Shown: positions 48,101 to 60,617, counted from the first letter of the stretch. The stretch is DNA of 64,000 nucleotides from Bolinopsis microptera (GCF_026151205.1 NC_087078.1:8324675-8388674), one strand, 5' to 3'. Notes: a model not told the origin generated them from the letters alone. Made by a program: numbers and translations.

Positions 48101-51100
48101 ACGAACTTGGGGCTGGACTGCTTTAATCAGGTCATCCTTAGATGTCTGATAGGATTGCAACAGTCGACACTTCTCTATCTTCCATGTATCTGTCAAACTG
48201 CTCACCGGTAAGGCCACACTGGATGATTGACTGAACAGACAAAGACCACTCAGAGTGTGCCCCACCCCCAACCACTTCCTGAGGAAACTATTGGTATTCT
48301 GTTCCCATCTGGTAACTGTTGTGATCGGAATATCATAGATGGCAAGAGGCCACTTCAGTTTTGGAAGGACCATGTACTGATATCCCCAGCACTTCTGGAG
48401 TCCAGTAAGGGAACTTTCATCGAGTCTCCGAAGAAAAGTGTTAAGGTCGACCTTGGTTGAGTCGATGACTGATTTGTCATTTCCTTCCACTCTTATCCAT
48501 CTCCCAAGGAATTTTATCGGCTTCTCTGACACATTCGGAATCACCTCACCACCCAACTGCAAACACAACTCTCTCTCCACCTCCTCCTCTCCTACCACTA
48601 CCTCCTCAACCCACCTCACAGCCACTCCCTTCTTCAACACCAGTGCTCTGGACTTGGAGGACTTTAACTTAAATCTGGACCAGTCCACGTACTTCTGAAA
48701 CACATTGAGTAACGTTTGCATATCCTCTGCACGTGCGGTCGTCAGACAGCTATCGTCCATAAACAGCTTCAGAGTTGGTATCGGTGTGTCATCCTTGATG
48801 TACTCAATGCTTCTCGGAACCTTAGACTTTAGGTGTTCATGCCCAAGGTTCATGCACAAGACAAACAAGATGACTGATATCACACACCCCATGAAGATTC
48901 CTATCTCAAACTGCTGCCAGTCTGATGTCACCGTTCTTGAGGAGAACCTTCCGAATACCCCGGAGAAGTACCGTAGGATAATATTGATAACCTTCTCGGG
49001 ACGTTGTAGAAACGGAGGGCCCTGGCAATCAGAACATGGGGTACCGCTCCGTAAGCGTTAGCCAGGTCAAGCCATACTACACTCAGATCCTTCTTCTTGA
49101 CCTTTGCTTCCTTCAGTACCTCCCACATGGCACCAAAATGCTCCGTGCACCCACGGACGCCTGGCACACCACCCTTCTGTATAGAGAGGTCTACATATCC
49201 ATTCGAGACAACAAAGCTGGTCAACCTCTTCGCCAGGATCGCCAAATAAATCTTCCCTTGAATGTTACCCAGGGAAATAGGCCGTCCTGAACTTGGTGAA
49301 AAGTCGCCATCCGCCTTTGGGATGTAGACACCCTCGAAATACCTACAATTGTCAGGATATTCTTCTAACTTATATCCAGTTCTTAACAGGTCCCAGAGAT
49401 TCTTGGCAATACCAGGACATCTCTTGTACACTGTGTACGGGATCCCGTTGTTACCCGGGGCACTCTTGCTCCTTGCCTTCTTTACAACCTCCTCAAACTC
49501 CTTCTTGGATACCGTTGTGAGGTCAAAGGCAACAGAGGGTTCAGGAGCACACTCAGGCAGACCCTCAAGTATACCAAGGGGCTGCTGCCGGGCTGGATCT
49601 CCGTACGTTCTGGCCAAGTGATCATCTAGCTCCTCCTTTGAACACTTAAGCTCCCCCACTGGACTTGGATTTAGCACTCCCTTGACTGTCTTGAAAGGGT
49701 CGCGTCCAAAATCCCCTCTAACTCTCCTTATCTCTCTCTGCTTCTGTCTCCTTTTCTCAGCCCTCCTCAACTTCATCAAACGACCAGCCAACACTCTCAA
49801 TAATGCCTCATAACCATCCTTCTCTATCTCACTCCTTGCCTTCCTTTTCTTCCTCCTCAACTGCTTCCTCTTTCAATCAGGCTGTCAATCTCCTCCTTTC
49901 GCCTGTTCTTAAAGCTCATGGACTTCTTTCCACTACCAGCACCTACTTCAACAATACCAAACAACTTGACACCCTCGTCGTACACTACATCACAATGACT
50001 CACCATCTTCTCTTGAAATGGTTTCCGCTTGAGAACCACTGCAAACTTCTCTACCACACACTCATCAAACTTACTCCATCGACCATCATTGGACGCCGGC
50101 CACTTCACCTTGTCTCTTTTGCTAGCAGGTGGTTCGACTGAAATTCTCTTGTCAAGGAGAGCCCGGATATCTCTAGCACTGTGGTTGTTTTCCTGGCTAG
50201 ATACCTCCGTCGAAGTTACAGGCATACTGCCAGCCGACGACTCCCCTTCCCAAATGCACTTCATTCGACCCCGATGGATATTCCTGCCTTTGACTGTGTC
50301 AAACCGACGTCCACATACACAGATACAACTCTGTCCCTCTCCTGCTTCAACCGTCGAGGACTCTCGACTACCTAAATTTGTCCTTTTCCGGAGTACAGGT
50401 AAGTGGAGGGATGCCTACAAAGCCTTTATTGTTAACCCGGGCAACTCGTCTCTAAATAAAGACTCCCGGGGCCTTAGAGAAGCAGGAGGCGTGGTACCGA
50501 TGTAGGCTGAGGTAGCCACTTTTATGACCCCGTCTGACTTCTCTATTGCAGATCCGCTGCAGGCTCCGACCACTACCCAACCTAAAGACCAAAACCAGGC
50601 ATACTATCTGTCTTATCATATGGGTCTTACCCCATGGTAGCTGGCCTATCCCAGCAGTATTCAACAAAGCAGAGTTGAGACACAGTTAATAAACTGCGGA
50701 GTGACTAAAATGCTATACAGCAAAAACAGAACGCTCCAACCAAACACTCCACCTACTGATCCTAACCACCCTAACAACTCTCTAGCTCTCTCTCTTCAAC
50801 CCTCATTCCCTCACTCCTCTTGGTGCACAAAACCATTCTAACCTATGTATGTCCCCCTTACGGGTTCCACAAGCCCAACGGTACATAGTTAGACGAAAAA
50901 CAGAGAAGCCTTGATTGCCAGATCAAGGACTGCATCAGTAGCAGCGAAATACGGATATACCTTCTCCCTTACAGTCAGCGAGCTGACAACTATCTGACTG
51001 TGTCTTTTAGGCCTTGCCACACCACCTTCGCTATTGCATCCGCTCGCCCGTATTCACTGACACATGCCACACCTGGGTTTAGTATGAAGATGTACGCATA

Positions 51101-52937
51101 TTCACCCAAGATGCGGAGATGCCTCAGTTTAGCGAGTTGAGATACAACAGCAAACTCACAGGAGCATGGATCAGAATCATCAGTTACCAACCTGACACCG
51201 TTTCGGGGCTTTAATCGCAATACGGTTTCCTGTCAGGCGCCCCAGCAGTCCACCCTTGAACCACCATCTGATCCGAGAGTCACTTGAGGAGACCCGTTAG
51301 AGCTCGCAATTGGCGACGAGATAACGTTTATGGTACCTCTAGATGTTATAGTGAACTCTCAAGCTCCAACCTTCCTGAACTCCCACTCCCTCTTTCTCGA
51401 TAACAAGTAAATCCATCTGGAACAGTGGGCTGCCTCTTTCCCGCTGTCCCGTACCAGCTTCTTCAGCTCTCTTCCCCTAAAACCAATCCTCCTCGCAGCT
51501 CTCTCCAAACTCTGCGCAACCACTCCCCTAGCTCCAACTTCGACTGCGGCATTATAACAGCACCAACCTTTCGCCTGAATCTCAGCCTGCAGACCGCTGT
51601 ATCGGTCGAGCTTGTACTCGTGCGATTCAGCGATCCGCTCTTCAGATGGTACTGTTAGCTCCCACCAAATAACTGTCTTTGCCGACCTTGAGAATATCAC
51701 AAGGTCCGGCCTCAGCCGTGTTTCCACAATCTCACTGGGAAACTTAAGCTGCCCCTCAAGGTCTGACAGCACTATCCAATCCCGATACCCACTCAGGATC
51801 CCAAAACCACGACTCTCCTTCCGGTCGTCTGTACCTGCTTTTCTCTCCCAGCAGGAACAAAATCAATGAACTGTCTTCCATTGCCGGCCTTGGAATCGCC
51901 CATATAATAACGAGTTTATACCGAGAGCAAATATCATGTACATATGTTACATATAATACATGTATAATGTATATACTATGTAGACGAGTAGCGAGAGCCA
52001 ACAATATTATTATTAAGATAATCTAAATCAATTAAATCAGCTTTTCTATTAACTTTAATATCAGCAATACAGAAACATATATATTCACACAAACTATTTA
52101 TAAAGATATTGAAACTGTTTCATGAACTTGATTTATTGGGTTTGTACTTAGGTGGCTTATATTAGCGGCTGCTTAATGAACAGCCAATGAGATTTAACAA
52201 AAGAGTTGTATAGAATATTCTTTTATGCAATTAAGTATAAGATAATAAGGTGAATCAATAATTATAATAGCATCAAAATATATTGTACTCTGCATTTCTA
52301 TTACGATTATTTAAACTACATTTTAACTGTCAATTTACAGTGAGATAAGAAAGTAAAATTATATAAAACGACATGATAATATATACCTAATATACGATAT
52401 ACAATATACATTACATTTAAATGTGAACATTTATATTGCAGATTTTGGTGTACTCCGATACACATCCGATGCCAGTGATCTTTGAGAACACATCTAACCA
52501 GGGCATGTCATCAGACACTAGCGAGGGAGTGAGAAACATGAGACTTTGTGCTGGAGGTGAGTTGGGCATGTGATCACATATTTTACATAACTACATAACT
52601 TATGTAGTTTTGTAAATATTTTATTTCATAAAGTGCTTAAAAGTTACCTGCTTGTGATTCTTTTTCTACTGGAGAAAGGAATCAAACTCATGATTATGGT
52701 TCGGTTCGGTTCTTAAAATGTACTGATTTAAGCAATTAAAACAACAGGGCTAAAAAAGTAAAATGTATATATAAAAAATAGTAAATGAAAAAAATGCCTG
52801 CTCCCTCGGCCATCTGTTAAAATAGATATTAAACTGTTTATTGTTCAATACTTTAAATGCATTAAATACGTTAAATACGGTAAATGTGACAATTTACAAT
52901 TTACAATCTTTCAGGAGGTGATATCAGCAGAAAATAA
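45163..52937 (+). CDS. Small secreted PLAT/LH2-domain protein, four exons
   Basis: Exons 45163-45211, 45330-45574, 52442-52556 and 52915-52937 join in frame to 143 residues. Exon 1 is a signal peptide (MMKFVLFCALFSLASA). The mature part has the PLAT beta-sandwich pattern: YTIVTETSNVKNAETDNIYL, then LVGPHGNVLTPYFDEP, FKKGASEAFVFSGLKEVGEI and DDWWLFETILVYSD, matching the family's YTVTVKTGD.KGAGTDA, F..GS.D.F, LGE and WFLD.V.V. Cys residues are few. The last exon is 23 bp and its stop (TAA) sits inside an AATAAA. PLAT domains bind lipids or proteins; a lone secreted PLAT may act in innate defence or venom-like secretion, but this is speculation. Intron 2 is 6.9 kb and filled with retroelements. 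Confidence 0.75.
46315..50670 (-). mobile_element. R2/NeSL-type non-LTR retrotransposon, long copy
   Basis: On the minus strand an ORF from about 50264 to 47003 encodes, in order, a basic N-terminal region, an RT (SAPGNNGIPYTVYKRCPG; RPISLGNIQGKIYLAILAKR; QKGGVPGVRGCTEH; VVWLDLANAYGAVPH; catalytic FMDD; KPIKFLGRW), a CCHC-type knuckle (CKLCEERMGTIQHILAGC) and a restriction-like endonuclease (RPDLVIFS...WWELTVPSEERI). The last two place it with REL-endonuclease LINEs. Two one-base frameshifts, near 49860 and 48998, and absence of an intact N-terminal zinc finger make it inactive. The 3' UTR is about 690 bp. It abuts a second, truncated copy at 50671. Confidence 0.8.
50671..51892 (-). mobile_element. 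R2/NeSL-type retrotransposon, 5'-truncated copy
   Basis: This is nearly identical to 46315-47540: it holds only the restriction-like endonuclease end (RPDLVIFS...WWELTVPSEERI) and the 3' UTR. It joins head-to-tail with the long copy, whose 5' end touches this copy's 3' end at 50670/50671. The few differences (for example TCCCACTG versus TCCCGCTG and a 3-bp and 1-bp change) show both are of similar, recent age. Confidence 0.85.
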
Positions 52938-53042
52938 ATCAGAAGATAAATTTTCTCAATTATTTTACTTACTTAGAATATGTTTTAACTGAAACATTTT
53001 ATCTTTCAATTAGTATTTAAACATAAATTAAATTGGAAATTA

Positions 53043-53480
53043 GGGGTCGTTCACATATAACGTAATCAATATTTTAGCAATTTTTATCCCCCTCCGTAAT
53101 CGACCGTAATCAAGACCCCCCCCCCCCCTCCTGACAGCAAAATATGACTTTCTTTCCTTAAAAACACTTTTCTATATGTTTCATACTACCCTGATCATTG
53201 TGAGCCGAAATCATTGTTATGATATCCGGCCAAGCACCTTCCAACCTACTTACTTTAGCAGCCGGATACCCGATCCATTCCTAAATTTAATCACTACCAG
53301 AGTGAAATTGAGTGGAATTTTATTATTGTTATTATTCTAGAGGGTAAAAAAGACAATTTTGATTACGTAATCAACAGCCAAACCCTACCCCCCCCCCCCC
53401 CCCCCCCCCCCCCGTAATCAACCGTAATCATTTGGGAACCCCCTCCCCCTCGGCTGATTACATAATATGTGAACGACCCC
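53043..53480. mobile_element. MITE with GGGGTCGTTCACATAT termini
   Basis: Left GGGGTCGTTCACATATAACG and right ATAATATGTGAACGACCCC are inverted; TTA flanks both sides (53040-53042 and 53481-53483), which fits a 3-bp PIF/Harbinger-type target. Interior inverted pairs CGTAATC/GATTACG sit beside C-tracts of 13 (53116-53128) and 26 (53388-53413). A fragment of the 1-735 repeat family (53160-53215) lies inside. It is about 30 bp from the SAC3D1-like stop codon, so it probably forms part of that 3' UTR. Confidence 0.75.
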
Positions 53481-53512
53481 TTAACTTAAAACCACTGTAC
53501 TGTTTAAATAAT

Positions 53513-54901
53513 TCAAATTAAAATTTGTCTACCCCTTCTCATGACCCACTTCTGATTATCGGTAATGCTATCTAGGTTGGGCATATGTGCGACATTGTAT
53601 GTTAACCTTTGCAATCCATCTAGGTTTATATTATCAGCTGTCTGCCCAGATAAGTTCACTCCCTTACTGTCAACAAAATACTTTCCTGTTGCAGGCATGC
53701 AGGTGTTTCGTAGAAATTTATTTTCTGGATATCTCAAATTCTTGGATTTGTATGCTCCTACTATAACACTTTCAGCATTTTGCCCTAGAGACTTTGCATG
53801 ACTAGATAGAGCTGCTTGTTTTAAACAATCCAATGAATCCCAAATCTTCCAGAATCTATGGTAATTACAAGACTTATAGCAGATATACACTTCAAAACAC
53901 AGCGAAAAAGGATACTTTGTAATATCATTCTGCTTCAGAAGATTTGCCATTAATGTTGAATCGTGCAAGTTAAGAAACACGTAATACAGAAACATATTCT
54001 CATCAATGGTGCTAAAATCTTTTTGGTGAGTCTTGTGAATTTGAACTGCGCAACACATTGTACTGTAGACTTCACTGTGACATTTGTGATAATCACATTT
54101 AGAGTCTAACATAGCAAATAAGTAAAAATTTACAATTGTATGCAGGACGTACAATTGATTAGGTCCCAAAGAACTGATAACGAATTCCTGCTTTACACTG
54201 GACAGTCGATCAGACAGAAAGAAAAATAAGTCCTTCCAGCTAGGTTCATTAAAGACTTTTTCTGGGCTGGTGGCCTGTTGTAAACCACTTTCCTGAAACA
54301 AAATCGTAACTGAAAGATGGAATGAAATGCTCACAACTGACAACAGTTAGAACTTTAATATTGGTATGTGTTAAATAATTTTCATTCATGCCAATCACAG
54401 AAAATGTCCTAATACATGATTTACAACAGTGTTAGGTGGTGGACCAGGAGGAGCTGGTTCAAGTTATAGAAGAGGAAATTACTGAGCTAAAAATATTATT
54501 TTTCTACATGGCGAACCTAGCAAGCTAGAAACGAGGGGCCGATCTCCTTTTCTTTCCCGGTACAGCCATGGTCCTTAACATCAATCTAATCCCAGTATCA
54601 CGTATACATTATGAATAAGCATAAATTCTGATCAGACTAAATTGGATTAACCCTCACAACATGGAAAACAGAAATCTGTTTCAGAGAAAGATCAAACCTG
54701 TAATAGATAAAGGACAGATCTATTAAGTGCAGCAGGGCTGCGAATATTGTTTTTGCCAGATCTGCAAAATTCAGCAACAAGCTCTTTGTTTTCCCAATGA
54801 GAAACCAGTCTTTGAGAAACCCTTAGTTTTTTCTCAGCATCACTACATAATCCATCATAGTAAGTCAATTCAGTGTTTGGGCCTTTTATTCTCGTATTCA
54901 T
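53513..54901 (-). CDS. SAC3D1: SAC3 domain-containing protein (SAC3D1-like)
   Basis: Exon 1 is 54901-54698 (68 codons, starting MNTRIKGPNTELTYYDGLCS) and exon 2 is 54292-53513, total 327 residues. The start of the fold (GLCSDAEKKLRVSQRLVSHW, RSPAALNRSVLYLLQ) matches the SAC3/GANP pattern C...E...R...L..LE, LRPP.VL..TV.YL; then WKDLFFFLSDRLSSVKQEFV corresponds to the family's FV.DRLRAVR.D. Helical PCI-like repeats follow (ENMFLYYVFLNLHDSTLM, FEVYICYKSCNYHRFWKIWD). SAC3-domain proteins scaffold TREX-2-like mRNA-export complexes; SAC3D1 is linked to centrosome and spindle. The length fits SAC3D1 and not the large GANP. Confidence 0.7.
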
Positions 54902-57850
54902 ATTTAACTATTTAACATAGATGAAAACTGCAACCTGTGAAAATAATTGCATTACAGTTTAATTTCATTAAAGTTATTCAGTGGTTATAGAGAAATCTGA
55001 TCCTTTGATGTCTTGAAGCAACTCAAGAAAAGAGAGCTGGAGCATCATTGTGGTTGACAGCCTTACCATTAAAACATCATAAAAATTTGGTTAATTGTTA
55101 ACAAACAAGGATTTCGAGATGCTATTTCGAGATTTAGTTGGAATATAGAAAAAGTATTCAAACAATATACACATAATATCGCAATGACCCTATATAAAAT
55201 GAAACCTTCAAAAATTCAGTATATTAAATTGGTCATGCCAGTACTGTCAGAAACTGTTACCAACTGTTTAAAAATTAGATAGCTTTTGCTAAAAATTTTT
55301 AGTCATAGAGCAATCTTCTCGATTTTATAATTTAAGAATAATATTTTACCCTAACTATGATGTTGTGGCATTTCATACTTAACTAAAATTCAACTTTGAA
55401 AGTCAATAGATTATTAGTGACAAAAAATTATAGTTTAAGACATCCATTCTGCGCAGTGTTTCCAATATTAGTTCATTTATGATACGTATTGATTGAATAA
55501 TTGGTAATAAATTTAACTTTTGTTTTATTATTCCCCAACTAAAATATTGGCAGAAACATTTGAAATTCATCCTTGGCCTTGTGGCTCCAAGTTCAAATCT
55601 AGACTCTCTATATCCACTAGGAACCGACTGGATATCTGGCTGTATCCAGTTCCAGCCGGAAATCCGGCTTCAATATCCGGTTCCGGTCCAGTTTCCGAAA
55701 ATTTTGTTGGATATTTCTTCAAAAAAATGTATTTCTAAGTTCTTGAAAGGCATAATTTTCGTCACATTTTCACTCGAATCCTTTAAAAAATTATTATATT
55801 TAAGAATTTTTTTGACTAGGTGCGGACTTCGAAAAACCGGAAAAATATTTTCGGCTAATAATGAACAGGGTAGCATGAAACGTGGAAAAAAGTGGTTTCC
55901 AGAAAAACATTTTTGAAAAAGAGTTCAGGGAAACTGAAAAGCCAATGACAATTAATAATTGTCAGGACCTGCTTCATATTGTGCTTTGGTTCACGACCAA
56001 CCTAGCCGTCAACCTAGCATTAAAACTGACCAACATAATCGATATTATATATGAACTCTTAATGTTTCTAGCAGTTTCTTACGTCAAATATTTGTCAATA
56101 AATCATGAAATCGGCAATTGAAGGTTTTCGACGAACCAGACCAAAACATATAATTCACAATTTTTCTTACTGCTAAATGTTCTTTCATTTTAAAGTGATG
56201 CTGAAATTCGCAGAACTGACCATCATTAACTGACCTGTATTACTGCAACTGGTCGACGAGTTTTTTATATGGTCAAGGTAGATTGACTGGACTGGACAAC
56301 CAGACAAAAACGATTAAATATATTCCTTCTTGATAAACGATCTTACAGTTTTTAAACGGACGACTAAATGCTTGTCAATATCGCCAAACAAACATATTTC
56401 GGCTGACGTTTTACTGGGTGACTTGAAGGACTTGTGAATTAAATGGTCCTGTTCTTCGATAGTAATATATTTGATACTTATTACATAGAACTCACGTGCC
56501 TGTATCGCCTGATTAAAACACGTGGGGCCACCTCATGTTTTCCTTTCTGAACCAACATAAGTCGCGTAAGTCGTAACAAATAATTTGAGGACAACATGAC
56601 ACTACAAAACTTTGAACATAAAACGAGGAAGTATGGACAGAACTGAACAAGTACAAAAACCACATTCAAAGACTGAGGAACCAGGAGGACTCTGCAACCC
56701 AGGAACTATTGTTTATTGAATAATCGGTTTGATATCGAACTTTGATTTTCCGACTTTAAAGCTGACTAAAGAAACCAGGGAATTATAAATTTTAGTTTCC
56801 AAAAATTAAATCGTTGATTTTATTTCTATCACTTTCTTTTTTTTAAACATTCCAGTACATTGTCGAGAAGGTTGGAGATTTAAATTTTGGAAGTATGTAG
56901 GGATCGAGATCTGATATCGATCGTAAATACTCAAAATACTCTAGCCAATTGTAACTGCAGTTTTACAGAAAATGCTTAATGAATACACTTGCAGGTACCA
57001 CCCGTATTCACACTCAGAATTGAGTTTAGTCATTTTCCAAATCCAGATTGGGGACGGGTTATATTTAAAACAAATGAACAAACAAACAAGCTTACATGCA
57101 AATCAGGGTCCTAAATCGGGAATTACTGCACTGTGCCGCTTAATTGGAACGAGCCAGTGATTAAGTGGGCCTGCATGCTATAAAGGTACAATTGTGCCCT
57201 AAATCGGGAACTATTGTACTTTGATAATTGATATTCAGACCTGCATGACATAAAGGGAACAACTGTGTCTCACACATGCAATCGCGCTCAAGGGGTCTGG
57301 TACTCAGGTAGGATATGCCAATTGTCCAATTGCATATCATTTCTGATAATAACTTGTCTACTCTTGTTACTTCTTGTTTACTCTGGTTACAACGTACTGC
57401 TTGTTGATTTGATATTTGACCTATGTCTACTGCTAGGCCTAAACAGGAAACATCGTCAGTTTGGTTGTATTGCTCTTAGGAATGCGGAACTTATTGTGTA
57501 ATTACAAACTTGCCTAGAAACTTCCATTAACTTGATAAAATTGAGAACCATTTAAGCACTAATATTAATACAATCACAGGTTGCTGACTTAAAAGATACT
57601 TGAACTCCAAACAATTTTAAATTGCAGTAATCTAATCTAGTTGCAGCGGCACACACTTTAAACTATTGGACGTGTTCAAACCTGGTTGGTGGTTTTGTTT
57701 CATTTTTCCCACTCATTACTTCTGGGCCCCCAGATTGAAATCTGTAACATTTTAAGAAAAACTGAAACTACTGACAAAAACTAGACCCTTTGACTGAGGG
57801 CACCCTTGAATCAGAATTTTTGTAACATATTCAGGTCCTGAGATATAGCA
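54902..57850. other. Gene-free region with repeat debris
   Basis: No gene supported. A fragment of the 1-735 repeat family lies at about 55800-55915 (reverse orientation, GGTAGCATGAAACGTGG). Near 55620-55690 there are several CCGG-centred 'atatccggttccgg' motifs. Near 57110-57260 'ctaaatcgggaa' and 'gcctgcatg..ataaagg' each occur twice, a degenerate repeat. Confidence 0.5.
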
Positions 57851-57855
57851 GTTTA

Positions 57856-58203
57856 AGGCATCATGTAGCCTCCAGGCTCGACAAACCCCGACAAACCCGG
57901 ACATATCGGGGTTTGTCGAGGGGTTTTGCCTCGGGCCCACCGGCTACATGAGGCCTTTTTGTATAGTGTTTTTCCACGTAAAGCTTGATGACTCCGTCTC
58001 GGCTTTTTGTTGGGAGACTCAAAAAAAAAAAAAAAAAAAAAAGCCTCCAGGCTCGACAAACCTGAAACCCCGTCAAACCCCGTCAAACCCTGACAAACCC
58101 CGACAAACCCCGACAAACCCCGACATACCCTGACAAATCCCGACAAACCCCGACGTGTCAAGATATGTCGTATCATGTCGGGCCCACCGGCTACATGATG
58201 CCT
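57856..58203. mobile_element. Palindromic element with GACAAACCCC arrays
   Basis: AGGCATCATGTAGCC (57856-57870) and GGCTACATGATGCCT (58189-58203) are perfect 15-bp inverted repeats; AGTTTA lies outside both ends as a possible target duplication. Inside, a short inner copy ends at GGCTACATGAGGCC (about 57955), a poly-A run follows at 58021-58042, and then a second AGCCTCCAGGCTCGACAAAC opens an array of about a dozen CCCGACAAACC-type units. Probably a nested insertion of one element into its relative. Confidence 0.75.
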
Positions 58204-58289
58204 AGTTTAGTTGGGGGCCCTGGATATTGAATTTTGTAACACATTTCTATGTTACACTTTTTCAATGGGTTTTTATAGAAGCTTCTTGA

Positions 58290-59040
58290 TAGTTTTTCAA
58301 GTTCAGACCAGTTTTTCTAGGTCACAAAGGGTTCCATCAACCATATTCTTGACCACATTTTGTACTTGGGCCCAAAACATTGAATTCTGTAACATATTTA
58401 TGTTTTCACTGCCAAGGTCATATCTGGAATATTCAATGTATTTTTGTATTGGTAACATGGTTTTTAGATTCTCATACAAAATTCTGAAGCAATCCTTATT
58501 CATATAATTTGATAAAATGGCTGCGGAACTTGAATTATGTAACATTAGAAAGTAAGTGTATAGAGTATGTACCCTAGTGTGAGGGGTGTTAGGTAAGCTA
58601 TATTATAGTTTTTGAAGTTCAGACCAGTTTTTCCAGGCCACAAAGGATTCCATCAACCATATTCTTGACCAAATTTTGTACTTGGGCCCAAAACATTGAA
58701 TTTTGTAACATATTTATGTTTTGACTACAAAGCTCATATCTGGAATGTTCAATATATTCTTGTACTGGTAACATGGTTTTTAGATTCTCATACAGAATTG
58801 TAAAGCAATCCTTATTCGTATAATTTGATAAAATGGCTGCGGAACTTGAATAATGTAACATTATAAAGTAAATGTATAGAGTATAGTATATAGTATGTAT
58901 CCTAGTGTGAGGGGTGTTAGGCAAGCTATATTATATTTTTTGAAGTTCAGACCAGTTTGCCTAGGTCATAAGGGTTCCATCAACCATATTATTGACCATA
59001 TTTTGTACTTGGGCCCAAAACATTGAATTTTGTAAGTCCA
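58290..59040. repeat. Tandem repeat of about 320 bp
   Basis: Three copies beginning TTCAAGTTCAGACCAGTTT or TTGAAGTTCAGACCAGTTT at about 58296, 58612 and 58940, each containing ACTTGGGCCCAAAACATTGA. The third is truncated after about 100 bp. The minus-strand ORFs in copies 1 and 2 are repeat shadows. Confidence 0.9.
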
Positions 59041-60617
59041 TATGCATAGATGGACATGGAACTCTGCCATTTCAGTGGATAAACTCGTGACCTGGCATTT
59101 TATTGTTACAAATTTCAATATATAGGGCCCAATTTCTATTTTCTATAAAATTTTATATATAAATCAAAAGTTTTTAAATATCCAACCTTTAATCTAATTA
59201 GCTATATTCATTTGATTAAATTTACCGCGTTCTGTCGCGGATTGTCAATTTAAATTACATTACATTTAAATTGTTACAAAATTCAATAATTTGGTCCCAA
59301 TTATCATTTTTTTAATTTGTTAAGTTGTTTCATGTCTTTATTTTAATGCATCAACCAACTTAAAACCAATACTAGATCAAACAACACTGTATAACATACT
59401 CTTTTGTAACCATGTTACGTTATTCAAAGAAATGGGCCTTTCATTGATTATGAACCATATACCAAGATTGTCTTTATACAAGAATTGCTGCACTAATAAC
59501 CTGGTTTGAGGGTTAAATACATATCCTACACTAGCTGTGGTTGTAACAAACTATAAAGATAGATTCATGAAAACAAGATGTTACAAAATGTCCATTTTGG
59601 GCCTTTTTATGTAATCAAAAGTGGGCCTTTTTTCATTCCACAGCTAAGCAAATACCTAAAGTACATTTTTGTGAAGCAAGAATCTTTAAAATTTAATAAT
59701 TGGCTGAGCCATTGAAAAGTGTAACCAAATGTTACATTTTTCAACATAACTGGGCCATTTTACAATATTATTCATAGCCGATGACCTGAGACTATTTGTT
59801 ATCACAATTATAGTCATCTCTGAAAGTTTCAAGACCATCGAGTAATTATTAATGGAGTTATTGTAAAAATGAGAAAATCGTCCATTTTGGCAGTGAAACA
59901 GAACCACCAACCAGGTTTGAACATGTCCTATTACTATCATGATTGTACTATAGACTGAAAAACTCTCAGATCGATTTTGGGCGTTTTTAACCACTTGTAA
60001 TGTTTTAATTATTAAATATCCTAATTTATAAATTTTTAATCAGAACGAATTAATAATTAATATTTGATACTTTATTTATTCGATATTAGTTTAGTCTGAT
60101 ATTGATATTGATTATATTGATATTGTTATTATTGAATGAAGCTAACTCCAGACATAAGGGAATTGGAGTAAAAACGACCAAGTTTGCATAAATGTCTATT
60201 GAACCAAGAATTCAGGAGGCAAGGGTGGGTGTGTAAACTTTACGGTCTGGACTCTCCGATCCTGTATCACCCTGGAGTCTTTTCAACGTATAATTTTTAA
60301 AAAAGTATATATATATATACACCTTCTGGTCACTTTCTTGCTACTCCAAGTCCCCTAAGATATCTGGTCTAAAGTTCGTGCTTTGTCTGCTTTAATTGAT
60401 ACTAAATAACATTGTTGTTTTCTTGAAATTGTTGTTTTCTTGAACTACTAGCAAGAACCTGTCTAACCCTAAAGTGGTGTCAAGACTCAGGAGACTAAAA
60501 TAATTATTACCTGCATTTTTGACACCACTTGGGGGTCCAAATTTTGGGCACTAAAATTTTTATTCCTTGGCCAATTTTTTATTTTTTCATGCTGATTTTT
60601 TACCTGCGATCCAAAAC
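59041..60617. other. Gene-free AT-rich region
   Basis: No gene found. 'Gggcc' followed by T-runs recur irregularly up to 59750, perhaps old remains of the 320-bp repeat. A (TA)n run is at about 60308-60321. Confidence 0.5.

Larger units (their letters stand above)
45702..51902. mobile_element. Possible TIR element split by retroelements
   Basis: TGGGCGATTCC (45702-45712) and GGAATCGCCCA (51892-51902) are perfect inverted repeats, both with TA outside, in PLAT intron 2. If they were termini of a TA-target element, the two retroelement copies landed inside it. The match is only 11-14 bp. Confidence 0.3.

Noticed and set aside
47069-50505. Many plus-strand ORFs in the LINE region
   Set aside because: They are antisense to the retrotransposon ORF, which has the RT and endonuclease motifs.
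55520-55916. ORFs of 72 and 118 codons
   Set aside because: They run into a fragment of the dispersed 243-bp repeat family and show no domain.
58303-58924. Two similar ORFs of 80 and 101 codons on the minus strand
   Set aside because: They arise from two copies of the 320-bp tandem repeat; no domain and no splice or start context.
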